Source: Candidatus Faecousia faecigallinarum (lineage in GTDB: Bacteria; Bacillota; Clostridia; Oscillospirales; Oscillospiraceae). From it: a stretch of DNA of 64,000 nt. Both the position numbers and the translations under genes were made by a program. Positions within the stretch are counted from its first letter, which is position 1; every line of letters starts with the position of its first letter. Under the pieces are notes generated by a model. The model saw only the letters and a program-made list of their open reading frames with translations, had not been told where the DNA came from and ran no database searches. Of this stretch, positions 7,349 through 14,307 are shown piece by piece. The stretch covers positions 62,001 through 126,000 of the forward strand of contig DVHJ01000027.1 in NCBI GenBank assembly GCA_018712145.1. The letters run 5' to 3'.

Positions 7349-8146
7349 ATGTCCAAATCCCCTGCACTCACCCGAACCGGGATGGGTACCCGGCAGATCA
7401 CCGTCTGCGCCTTGCTGTGCGCACTGAACGTGGTATTTGCCCGCTTTTTCACCGTTATGCCCAGCGCGGTAGCCAGATTTTCCATTGAAGCTGTGCCCAT
7501 CATCCTGGCTGGCTACTTCTTTGGCCCGGTGTCCGGCATGTTGGTTGGTTTTGTGGGAGACACCGTAGGTTGCCTCTTCTCTTCCTACGGCTGGGATCCC
7601 ATCATCAGCGTGTCGCCAATGCTCATGGGCGCCTTTGCCGGCCTGCTGCGGCCCCTGGCTGCCCGGGTGCAAAAACCCTGGGATATCTGGCGGGTAGCCC
7701 TCACCATTTTGCCAGGGAAAATCTTAGGTTCCGTATTTTGGACCAGCTTGTGCCTGGTGTGGCTTGGCTACAGCAAAAAGGGCCTGGGTCTACTCATGGG
7801 CGCCAGAGTAGCGGAAGCCTCCCTGGAGTGGATTTTGGACACGGTGGTGGTTTACTTCCTGCTGCGCACGGGGCTGTTCCGCCGGGCCGGCCTGTTTCCC
7901 CCGGCCAAAACCCAGCGCCGCTCCATGACGGATGTGCTGCGGCTGATTTCCGGCTGCCTGCTGCTGGCCCAGGTTGCCATTCTGGTGGTGGGAGACATGA
8001 CGGTAGGCCTGGGCTTCCTCAACGGGGAATGGGAGACCGCTGCCCGGGTGGTCAACGGTGTAGTGTATCTGCTGCCCACCTTGGTTGCCGCCGCACTATT
8101 TGTGGCAGCCGCTGTGCTGAGTAAAAAACCGGAGGGAAAAGCATGA
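7349..8146 (+). CDS. folT: Folate-type ECF transporter S component (FolT-like)
   Basis: This 265-residue membrane protein has the FolT-type N-terminus (TRQITVCALLCALNVVF) and the segment AGYFFGPVSGMLVGFVGD. These are typical of the substrate-binding subunits of energy-coupling-factor vitamin transporters. The upstream THF riboswitch and downstream folC specify folate as cargo. It is longer than a usual S component (about 170-200 residues): residues 190-265 add about two further hydrophobic segments. No ATPase genes are adjacent, so it probably uses the shared EcfA1-EcfA2-EcfT module encoded at 38447-40963. Confidence 0.85.
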   Translation: MSKSPALTRTGMGTRQITVCALLCALNVVFARFFTVMPSAVARFSIEAVPIILAGYFFGPVSGMLVGFVGDTVGCLFSSYGWDPIISVSPMLMGAFAGLLRPLAARVQKPWDIWRVALTILPGKILGSVFWTSLCLVWLGYSKKGLGLLMGARVAEASLEWILDTVVVYFLLRTGLFRRAGLFPPAKTQRRSMTDVLRLISGCLLLAQVAILVVGDMTVGLGFLNGEWETAARVVNGVVYLLPTLVAAALFVAAAVLSKKPEGKA

Positions 8147-9417
8147 CCTATGCACAGGCCCTGGCCTACATCCACTCCGTGTGCTGGAAAGGCTCCATTC
8201 CCGGCCTGTCTCGCACCCGGGAGCTGCTGACCCGTTTGGGTAACCCGCAAAAATCCCTGAAATTTGTTCACGTAGCCGGAACCAACGGCAAAGGCTCCAC
8301 CGCCGCCATGTTGGCTTCTGTGCTGCGCCAGGCTGGCTACCATACCGGCCTATACACCTCCCCCTACCTCTTTCGCTTTAACGAGCGGATGCAGGTGGAT
8401 GGGCAGGATATCTCCGACGAACTGTTAGCGGAGATTACCCAGGAGGTAAAGCCCCATGCCGAGGCCATGGCTGACCATCCCACCGAGTTTGAGCTGGTTA
8501 CCGCCATTGCTATGGTGTATTTTGCCCGGAGCCAGTGCCAGATTGTGGTGCTGGAGGTGGGCATGGGGGGCGAGTTGGACTCTACCAACGTGATCGATCC
8601 GCCGGAAGTGGCGGTGATTTGCAACATTGGCCTGGATCACACGGAGGTGCTGGGAGATACTCTGGAGAAAATTGCCCAGGCCAAAGCCGGGATTATCAAA
8701 CCCGGCTGCCCGGTGGCCCTGTACCGTAGCACTCCACCAGTGGAGGCGGTGTTCCAAAAAACTTGCCAAGAGGTAGGGGCGAAGCTCCATCCCGCCAAGT
8801 TTGCCGAGATTCACCCCATCAGCCACGATTTTACCGGCCAGCGGTTTGACTATGCCGGGTACCGGGGGTTGTCCCTGCCCCTGCTGGGCCGCCACCAGCT
8901 GAACAATGCGGCGGTGGCCATTACCGCAGTGGAGTGCCTCCGCAGCCGGGGCTGGGCCATCTCCGATGAAGCTCTGCGCCAGGGCCTGGCCAAGGTGGTC
9001 TGGCCCGGCCGGTTTGAGGTGCTCCGCCGCCACCCGGACTGCATTGTGGACGGCGGTCACAACCCCCAATGCCTGGAGGCCCTGGCCCAGAATGTCCGGG
9101 ACTATCTGCCGGGGCGGGATATCACCGCCCTGACCGGGGTGATGGCGGACAAGGATTACACCCATATGTATGCCACCATGGCACCCCTGGTGTCCCGGTT
9201 TGTGACGGTAACGCCAGACAATCCCCGGGCCATGGACGCTCAGTCGCTGAAAACAGTACTCCAGCCCTTTGGCAAACCGGTTACCGCCTGCCAATCCGTG
9301 GCCCAGGGGGTGGAAACCGCCCTAGCGCAGGCCGGGCCGGAGGGGCTGGTGCTTGCTTTCGGCAGCCTGTACATGGTGGGTGATGTGCGCCGGTTCATCC
9401 TGGAAACCGGAAAGTAA
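8143..9417 (+). CDS. folC: Folylpolyglutamate synthase / dihydrofolate synthase
   Basis: This 424-residue Mur-ligase-family enzyme has the ATP loop GTNGKGSTAA (about residues 48-57), the family motifs LEVGMGGELDSTNV and NIGLDHTEVLG, and a C-terminal ligase domain (GRFEVL, DGGHNP). It adds glutamate residues to folates and traps them in the cell. Its ATG overlaps the folT-like stop by four bases, so uptake and polyglutamylation are translationally coupled under one THF riboswitch. The length is typical. Confidence 0.95.
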   Translation: MTYAQALAYIHSVCWKGSIPGLSRTRELLTRLGNPQKSLKFVHVAGTNGKGSTAAMLASVLRQAGYHTGLYTSPYLFRFNERMQVDGQDISDELLAEITQEVKPHAEAMADHPTEFELVTAIAMVYFARSQCQIVVLEVGMGGELDSTNVIDPPEVAVICNIGLDHTEVLGDTLEKIAQAKAGIIKPGCPVALYRSTPPVEAVFQKTCQEVGAKLHPAKFAEIHPISHDFTGQRFDYAGYRGLSLPLLGRHQLNNAAVAITAVECLRSRGWAISDEALRQGLAKVVWPGRFEVLRRHPDCIVDGGHNPQCLEALAQNVRDYLPGRDITALTGVMADKDYTHMYATMAPLVSRFVTVTPDNPRAMDAQSLKTVLQPFGKPVTACQSVAQGVETALAQAGPEGLVLAFGSLYMVGDVRRFILETGK

Positions 9418-9444
9418 GGCGGCCCAGGCAGGGCCGGAAATTGG

Positions 9445-9487
9445 GCGGGGCCCTGTCTCAAGCGTTGTGCTTAAGGCAGGGCCTCGC
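9445..9487 (-). terminator. Possible shared terminator between folC and the spoVA mini-operon
   Basis: An 11-bp stem with one G-U pair (9445-9455 with 9477-9487) lies between the convergent folC and Gln-rich genes. The T-run is weak on either strand, so termination is uncertain. Confidence 0.35.
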
Positions 9488-9498
9488 TGCATGTTTGG

Positions 9499-9630
9499 TT
9501 AGCGCTGATTCTGGTTCTGCTGGCCCTGCTGCTGAGTCTTTTGCTGGCTCTGCTGCTGGCCCTGCTGATTGCTCTGCTGGGTGTTCTGCTGGTTGTTCTG
9601 CTGAGCCTGACGGGTATTCTGGTTATTCAT
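9499..9630 (-). CDS. 43-residue Gln/Asn-rich mini-protein downstream of spoVAE
   Basis: This gene encodes 43 residues, about half of them glutamine, starting MNNQNTRQAQ and ending QNQNQR before a TAA. The start codon has a near-perfect AGGAGG, which makes it a real gene rather than a repeat artefact. It is the third gene after spoVAD and spoVAE on the same strand, 73 bases after spoVAE. Gamma-type small acid-soluble spore proteins are also short and Q/N-rich, so a spore storage or spore-core protein is a reasonable guess. I do not recognise a specific family motif, and low complexity makes homology hard to judge. Confidence 0.75.
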   Translation of the reverse strand: MNNQNTRQAQQNNQQNTQQSNQQGQQQSQQKTQQQGQQNQNQR

Positions 9631-9703
9631 GGTAAGTTCCTCCTGCAGTTTACAATGTGCGGTTTTTCCGCGAAGGTAGTTTACCCCAGGGCTGGGGTTT
9701 CAT

Positions 9704-10060
9704 TCACGCTTTGTCTTTGGGGCGGAAAATGAGGCTGGCCAGGAAGGCGGCTACAATGGCTACGGTGACGCCACCGGCAGTGGCCCGCATACCCCCCAAG
9801 AATATGCCCATAAACCCTTCCTGAGCCACCGCCTGGCGGACACCTTTGGCCAGGCTATAGCCAAATCCGGTAAGGGGTACCGTAGCTCCAGCGCCGCCAA
9901 ACTCCACCAACGGCCCATACAGCCCGACAGCCCCCAGAATTACCCCAGCAACCACATAGCACACCAGGATTCTCGCCGGGGTGAGGTTGGTTTTATCCAC
10001 CAAAATCTGGCCGATGAGGCACAATATGCCCCCAACCAGAAACGCCTGCAAATACTCCAT
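9704..10060 (-). CDS. spoVAE: Stage V sporulation protein AE
   Basis: This 118-residue membrane protein has three or four hydrophobic segments and the family phrase VPLTGFGYSLAKG followed by a Gly-rich segment. It is one of the small membrane subunits needed for dipicolinic acid movement across the inner spore membrane. The start at 10060 gives the usual length; a 53-residue upstream extension would run through spoVAD and lacks a ribosome binding site. It begins five bases after the spoVAD stop, so the two genes are co-transcribed. Confidence 0.9.
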   Translation of the reverse strand: MEYLQAFLVGGILCLIGQILVDKTNLTPARILVCYVVAGVILGAVGLYGPLVEFGGAGATVPLTGFGYSLAKGVRQAVAQEGFMGIFLGGMRATAGGVTVAIVAAFLASLIFRPKDKA

Positions 10061-10065
10061 CGTTT

Positions 10066-11085
10066 TCACTTCCCTTCTCCGCAAATGGACACGGCGTGGC
10101 ATACCCCGGGGATGGACTCCCCCTGCTGGGTGGAGGTGGGGGAGAGCAGCGCACCGGTTCCGCAAAACAATATCCGCTTCCACACCCCCCGGCGCAGCTG
10201 CTCCAGCAGAAATCCGCACAGGACAATGGCGCTGCAGCCGCAGCCGGAGCCGCCGGCGTGGACGTCCTGCTCCTGTAAATCGAAGATGAGTACCCCGCAG
10301 TCGTTATACCGCCCGGACAGGTTGACCCCTGCTTTCCGGAACTGGTCCAAAAGAATTTCCCGGCCCAGGTCCCCCAGGTCACCGGTGACAATCAGGTCGT
10401 AGTCAGCCGGTGTCCGCCCCAGGTCCTGAAGATGGGCTTGGATGGTGTCCATGGCGGCGGGGGCCATGGCTGCGCCCATGTTGTTTGCATCGGTAATGCC
10501 CATGTCTACAATGGTCCCCACGGTGGCCGCCTCCACCCGGGGGCCGGTTCCGGAGCTGGCCAGCAGCACCGCACCGGAGCCGGTTACCGTCCACTGGGCG
10601 GTGGGGGTGCGCTGCCCGCCGTAGCCCAGGGGATAGCGGTACTGCCGCTCCGAGGAGGCAAAATGGGAGGAGGTCATGGCCACCACCTGATTGGCAAATT
10701 CCCCGGAAACCGCCAGTGACCCCAGCAGCAGGGATTCTGCCATGGTAGAGCATGCGCCGTACAGGCCCAGGGCAGGCAGGCCGGTATTCCGCAGGGCGAA
10801 GCTGGAGCTGATGCACTGGTTGAGCAGATCCCCGGAAAACACCAGGTCAATGTCCGCCTCCCGCTGTCCCGCCTTTTGCAGCAGGATTTCCAAGGCCAGT
10901 TGCTGCATCCGGCACTCCGCCTTTTCCCAGGTGGCCTCGCCGAAATAGGTATCTTGGTTGGTATAGTCGAAGTAGGGTTGCAGCGGGCCTTCGGATTCCT
11001 TTTTCCCGGCCACGCTGGCCCAGGCCCGGATCACCGGCTGCCGGGTGAAACAGAAGCTCCGCCGTCCCCGTTTTTGTGCTGCCAT
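10066..11085 (-). CDS. spoVAD: Stage V sporulation protein AD
   Basis: This 339-residue protein has the thiolase-like fold of SpoVAD, which binds dipicolinic acid. Characteristic stretches are GDLLNQCISSSFALR, GLYGACSTMAESL and the C-terminal GGSGCGCSA. The start at 11085 is chosen because GGAGGA lies before it and the family N-terminus (a phrase like RQPVIRAWASVAGKKE) follows soon after. SpoVAC, which normally precedes SpoVAD, is absent: only 168 bases separate this gene from divergent trxA. A CATACTA match to the forespore sigma-G -10 box lies at 11115-11121, without a clear -35. Confidence 0.93.
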   Translation of the reverse strand: MAAQKRGRRSFCFTRQPVIRAWASVAGKKESEGPLQPYFDYTNQDTYFGEATWEKAECRMQQLALEILLQKAGQREADIDLVFSGDLLNQCISSSFALRNTGLPALGLYGACSTMAESLLLGSLAVSGEFANQVVAMTSSHFASSERQYRYPLGYGGQRTPTAQWTVTGSGAVLLASSGTGPRVEAATVGTIVDMGITDANNMGAAMAPAAMDTIQAHLQDLGRTPADYDLIVTGDLGDLGREILLDQFRKAGVNLSGRYNDCGVLIFDLQEQDVHAGGSGCGCSAIVLCGFLLEQLRRGVWKRILFCGTGALLSPTSTQQGESIPGVCHAVSICGEGK

Positions 11086-11253
11086 TGCCGCATTCCTCCA
11101 TGGTTCTTTTTGCTTAGTATGCGCCGGGGGCAAAAAAACTCCCCCGGAACCGGGAGAAAACATTTTCCAGGGGATTTGGTGATGAAGTCACGGAAATTTC
11201 CTGGCGGCCGGTGTATGCTATAGCCACAAGTCAACGATTAGGAGGGCTAGAAT

Positions 11254-11559
11254 ATGCCTACGGTTAAGATTACGAAAGAAAATTTTCAACGGAACGCCGT
11301 CCAGTCCGGCAAGCCGGTGCTGCTGGATTTCTGGGCCAGCTGGTGCGGCCCCTGCCGGATGCTCAGCCCCACCGTGGAGGAGATCGCCCAGGAGCGTCCG
11401 GATATCCTGGTGGGCAAAATCAATGTGGACGAGGAGCCGGAGCTGGCCGCCCGGTTCCAGGTCATGAGTATCCCCACCCTGGTGGTGATGAAGGAGGGCC
11501 GGGTTGTCCGCCAGGCGGTAGGGGTCAGGCCCAAGGGCCAAATTCTGGCCATGCTGTAA
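11254..11559 (+). CDS. trxA: Thioredoxin
   Basis: This 101-residue thioredoxin has the active site WCGPC (Cys31 and Cys34) and the cis-proline loop SIPTL. It reduces protein disulfides and persulfides and would be recharged by the TrxB encoded at 26534-27469. TAGGAGGG precedes the start. It opens a run of three redox/sulfur genes, with the rhodanese gene starting 14 bases after its stop. Confidence 0.95.
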   Translation: MPTVKITKENFQRNAVQSGKPVLLDFWASWCGPCRMLSPTVEEIAQERPDILVGKINVDEEPELAARFQVMSIPTLVVMKEGRVVRQAVGVRPKGQILAML

Positions 11560-11573
11560 AGGAGGGAAACATT

Positions 11574-11882
11574 GTGGGCTTTTTCCGCCAACAACCGGAT
11601 ATCAACCAAGGGGTGCAGGCCTATGGCGCTGCCCCGGGGGCGGTTCTCTTGGATGTGCGCACACCCCAGGAATACCGGCAGGGCCATATTCCCGGCAGCG
11701 AGAATATTCCCCTGCAAGCCCTGGAGGAAGCAGGCCGCTACCCCAAAGACACCCCCATCTTTGTCTATTGCCACAGCGGCAGCCGGAGCCGCCAAGCGGC
11801 GGCCATGCTGGGAGCCATGGGCTACACCCAGGTGAAGAATATCGGCGGCATTGCCGCCTATGTGGGAAAGGTGGTACGTTAA
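11574..11882 (+). CDS. Single-domain rhodanese (sulfurtransferase), GTG start
   Basis: This 102-residue rhodanese domain has the active-site loop CHSGSRS (Cys66) and the typical LLDVRTPQEYRQGHIPG. It transfers sulfane sulfur through a cysteine persulfide. I place the start at GTG 11574 because AAAGGAGGG lies seven bases before it and no ATG in frame gives a sensible protein. It is encoded between thioredoxin and a flavoprotein that ends in another rhodanese domain, which points to a persulfide relay. Confidence 0.88.
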   Translation: MGFFRQQPDINQGVQAYGAAPGAVLLDVRTPQEYRQGHIPGSENIPLQALEEAGRYPKDTPIFVYCHSGSRSRQAAAMLGAMGYTQVKNIGGIAAYVGKVVR

Positions 11883-11883
11883 C

Positions 11884-13584
11884 ATGAAAGTGGTGATTGT
11901 AGGCGGCGTGGCCGGGGGCGCAACTGCCGCCGCCCGGATCCGCCGGCTGGATGAGCAGGCGGAAATTGTGATATTCGAACGGTCGGGGTACATGTCCTAT
12001 GCCAACTGCGGCCTGCCCTATTACATTGGTGGGGTCATTGACGACCCGGCGGAGCTTACCCTCCAGACCCCGGAGGGGTTTTTCGCCCGGTTCCGGGTGC
12101 AGGTGAAGGTGCGCCATGAAGTTACCGCCATCCGCCCGGCGGAAAAGACGGTGCTGGTGAAGAATTTGGAAACCGGCGAGGAATTTGCAGAATCCTATGA
12201 TAAACTGCTGCTTTCCCCCGGCGCCAAGCCCACCCGGCCAAATCTGCCTGGGGTGGGACTGGACCGGCTCTTTACTCTGCGCACGGTGGAAGATACCTTC
12301 CGCATCAAAGCATATATCCAGGAACACCATCCAAAATCGGTGATTTTGGCCGGCGGCGGCTTTATTGGCCTGGAGCTGGCGGAAAACTTGCGGAAGCTGG
12401 GAATGGCGGTGACCATTGTCCAGCGGCCAAAGCAGCTCATGAATCCCTTTGACCCGGACATGGCCGCCTTTATCCACGGCGAAATGCGGCGAAACGGGGT
12501 AACTCTGGCCCTGGGCCACACGGTGGAAGGCTTTGTGGAAAAGGACGGGGGCCTGGATGTACTGCTCCAAGGGGAGCCGCCCCTCCACGCCGACATGGGA
12601 GTGTTGGCCATTGGGGTTACGCCGGACACCCAGCTGGCCAAGGATGCGGGTTTGGCCCTGGGCATTAAGGGCAGCATCCTGGTCAATGACCGGATGGAAA
12701 CCTCCCTTCCGGATATCTATGCGGTGGGAGACGCAGTGCAGGTGAAGCACTATGTCACCGGGTCGGACGCGTTGATCTCCCTGGCCGGTCCGGCCAACAA
12801 GCAGGGGCGGATTGCCGCCGATAATCTCTGCGGCGGCAACAGCCGGTACCTGGGGAGCCAGGGCAGCGCCATTGTCCAGGTGTTTGACCTGACCGCCGCC
12901 ACCACCGGCATCAACGAGGGGACGGCAAAGAAGGCCGGCATTCCGGTGGATAAGGTGGTGCTCTCCCCCATGAATCACGCCGGGTATTACCCCGGCGGCA
13001 GGGTGATGACCATGAAGGTGATCTTCGCCCGGGACACCCACCGGCTCCTGGGGGCCCAGATTGTGGGCTACCAGGGGGTGGATAAGCGGATTGACGTGCT
13101 GGCCACCGCCATTCACGCCGGGCTGACGGTGACCCAGCTGAAAGATTTGGATTTGGCCTATGCCCCGCCCTATTCCTCGGCCAAGGACCCGGTGAACATG
13201 GCGGGCTTCCTGGCGGAAAATGTAATCAACGGCCTGGTGCGCCAGTTCCACGTAGAGGATGTGGCAGCCCTGCCCAGAGATGGCAGCGTTACCCTGCTGG
13301 ATGTCCGGACGCCGGGGGAGTACAGCCGGGGCCATATCCCCGGATTTGTGAATATTCCCGTGGATGAACTGCGGCAGCGGCTGGACGAGGTGCCGCCGGG
13401 TAAGCCGGTGTATGTGATTTGCCAGAGCGGCGTGCGCAGCTACATCGCCGCCCGCATCCTGGCAGGGCAGGGCTATCTCTGCTATAACTTCTCCGGCGGC
13501 TACCGGTTCTATGCCGGGGTGACGGAGGACCGCCGCCTGGTGGAAGCCGCCACCGGCTGCGGCATGGACAAAAATCCGGCTTAA
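11884..13584 (+). CDS. CoA-disulfide reductase-type flavoprotein fused to a rhodanese domain
   Basis: This 566-residue fusion has an N-terminal FAD-binding motif (VIVGGVAGGATAA), the redox-active cysteine in SYANCGLPYY (Cys42), an NAD(P)H-binding motif (ILAGGGFIGLELAE), the dimerisation domain, and a C-terminal rhodanese with CQSGVRS (Cys513). The architecture is that of NADH-dependent CoA persulfide/polysulfide reductases. It begins one base after the rhodanese gene, so trxA, rhodanese and this gene form one operon. Its stop codon overlaps the stop of the convergent Crp/Fnr gene by four bases. Persulfide or CoA-disulfide reduction is inferred from the family. Confidence 0.9.
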   Translation: MKVVIVGGVAGGATAAARIRRLDEQAEIVIFERSGYMSYANCGLPYYIGGVIDDPAELTLQTPEGFFARFRVQVKVRHEVTAIRPAEKTVLVKNLETGEEFAESYDKLLLSPGAKPTRPNLPGVGLDRLFTLRTVEDTFRIKAYIQEHHPKSVILAGGGFIGLELAENLRKLGMAVTIVQRPKQLMNPFDPDMAAFIHGEMRRNGVTLALGHTVEGFVEKDGGLDVLLQGEPPLHADMGVLAIGVTPDTQLAKDAGLALGIKGSILVNDRMETSLPDIYAVGDAVQVKHYVTGSDALISLAGPANKQGRIAADNLCGGNSRYLGSQGSAIVQVFDLTAATTGINEGTAKKAGIPVDKVVLSPMNHAGYYPGGRVMTMKVIFARDTHRLLGAQIVGYQGVDKRIDVLATAIHAGLTVTQLKDLDLAYAPPYSSAKDPVNMAGFLAENVINGLVRQFHVEDVAALPRDGSVTLLDVRTPGEYSRGHIPGFVNIPVDELRQRLDEVPPGKPVYVICQSGVRSYIAARILAGQGYLCYNFSGGYRFYAGVTEDRRLVEAATGCGMDKNPA

Positions 13585-14252
13585 CCGCCGGTGGGGGTGA
13601 TTTCTTGGGCCAGCCGGGCCAGTTTATCCCGGTTGGTGAGCTCCACGGTCCCCCGGGACAGGGCCACCATGCCCTCCTGCTGGAAGTAGCGGAGCATCCG
13701 GGTGATGACCTCCCGGGCGGTGCCCAGGTGGTTGCCGATGGCCTCATGGGTGAGGCTTAGCCGGGGACTGCCCTCCAGGGCGGCTTCCTCCAGCAAAAAT
13801 GCGGCCAGCCGCCGGTCCAGGCGGGTCCACATCACCTGCTCCAGGAGGAACATCACCTCACTGAAGCGGCTGGCCATGATGGCGTTGGTGTAGTTGGCCA
13901 GGGGGGCGGATTCGGCCATGACCCCCTTGTACACCTCCGCCGGGATAAGCCAAAATTCCGTGTCCTTTTCGGCGGCCATGGTCAGGGCAAAGGAGATGCC
14001 GCTGAGGATGCAGGCAGCGGAAAACAGGCACACATCTCGGGGCAGCAGGCGGTAGAGGGTGATTTCCTTTCCCTCCGCCGAGAGGCTGTACACCCGCAGC
14101 TGGCCGGACTGAACCACCAATAGGCCCAGGCAGGAATCGCCGCCGCCGGAGAGCACCGTGCCCTTGGCCGCCCGGCGGCGCACCGCCCCGGCGGAAAGGG
14201 CGCGCTGCTGGCCGGGGGTCAGCTGATCCCAAATGGGGAATGGAAAATCCAT
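13581..14252 (-). CDS. Crp/Fnr-family transcriptional regulator
   Basis: This 223-residue regulator has an N-terminal cyclic-nucleotide-binding-like beta domain (residues about 15-130) and a C-terminal winged helix (helix-turn-helix at TAREVITRML). It has no Fnr-type N-terminal cysteine cluster. Cysteines in DVCLFSAAC could be redox-active, but this is speculative. The gene is convergent with the persulfide operon and lies 55 bases downstream of the SIR2-TPR gene on the same strand, so the two may be co-transcribed. CCGGAGGAA precedes the start. Control of the neighbouring sulfur genes is a reasonable inference. Confidence 0.88.
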   Translation of the reverse strand: MDFPFPIWDQLTPGQQRALSAGAVRRRAAKGTVLSGGGDSCLGLLVVQSGQLRVYSLSAEGKEITLYRLLPRDVCLFSAACILSGISFALTMAAEKDTEFWLIPAEVYKGVMAESAPLANYTNAIMASRFSEVMFLLEQVMWTRLDRRLAAFLLEEAALEGSPRLSLTHEAIGNHLGTAREVITRMLRYFQQEGMVALSRGTVELTNRDKLARLAQEITPTGG

Positions 14253-14307
14253 GGTCTGTTCCTCCGGATTCTTCCCGGGGTGCAGGGCTGCCGGGATTGG
14301 ATAGCCC

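Noticed and set aside
10061-10219. A 53-residue N-terminal extension of spoVAE
   Set aside because: It runs through the end of spoVAD in another frame, lacks a ribosome binding site, and would exceed the family length.
11602-13335. A 577-codon minus-strand frame opposite the flavoprotein-rhodanese gene
   Set aside because: It is an antisense shadow with His/Pro/Gly/Gln-rich composition and no recognisable domain.
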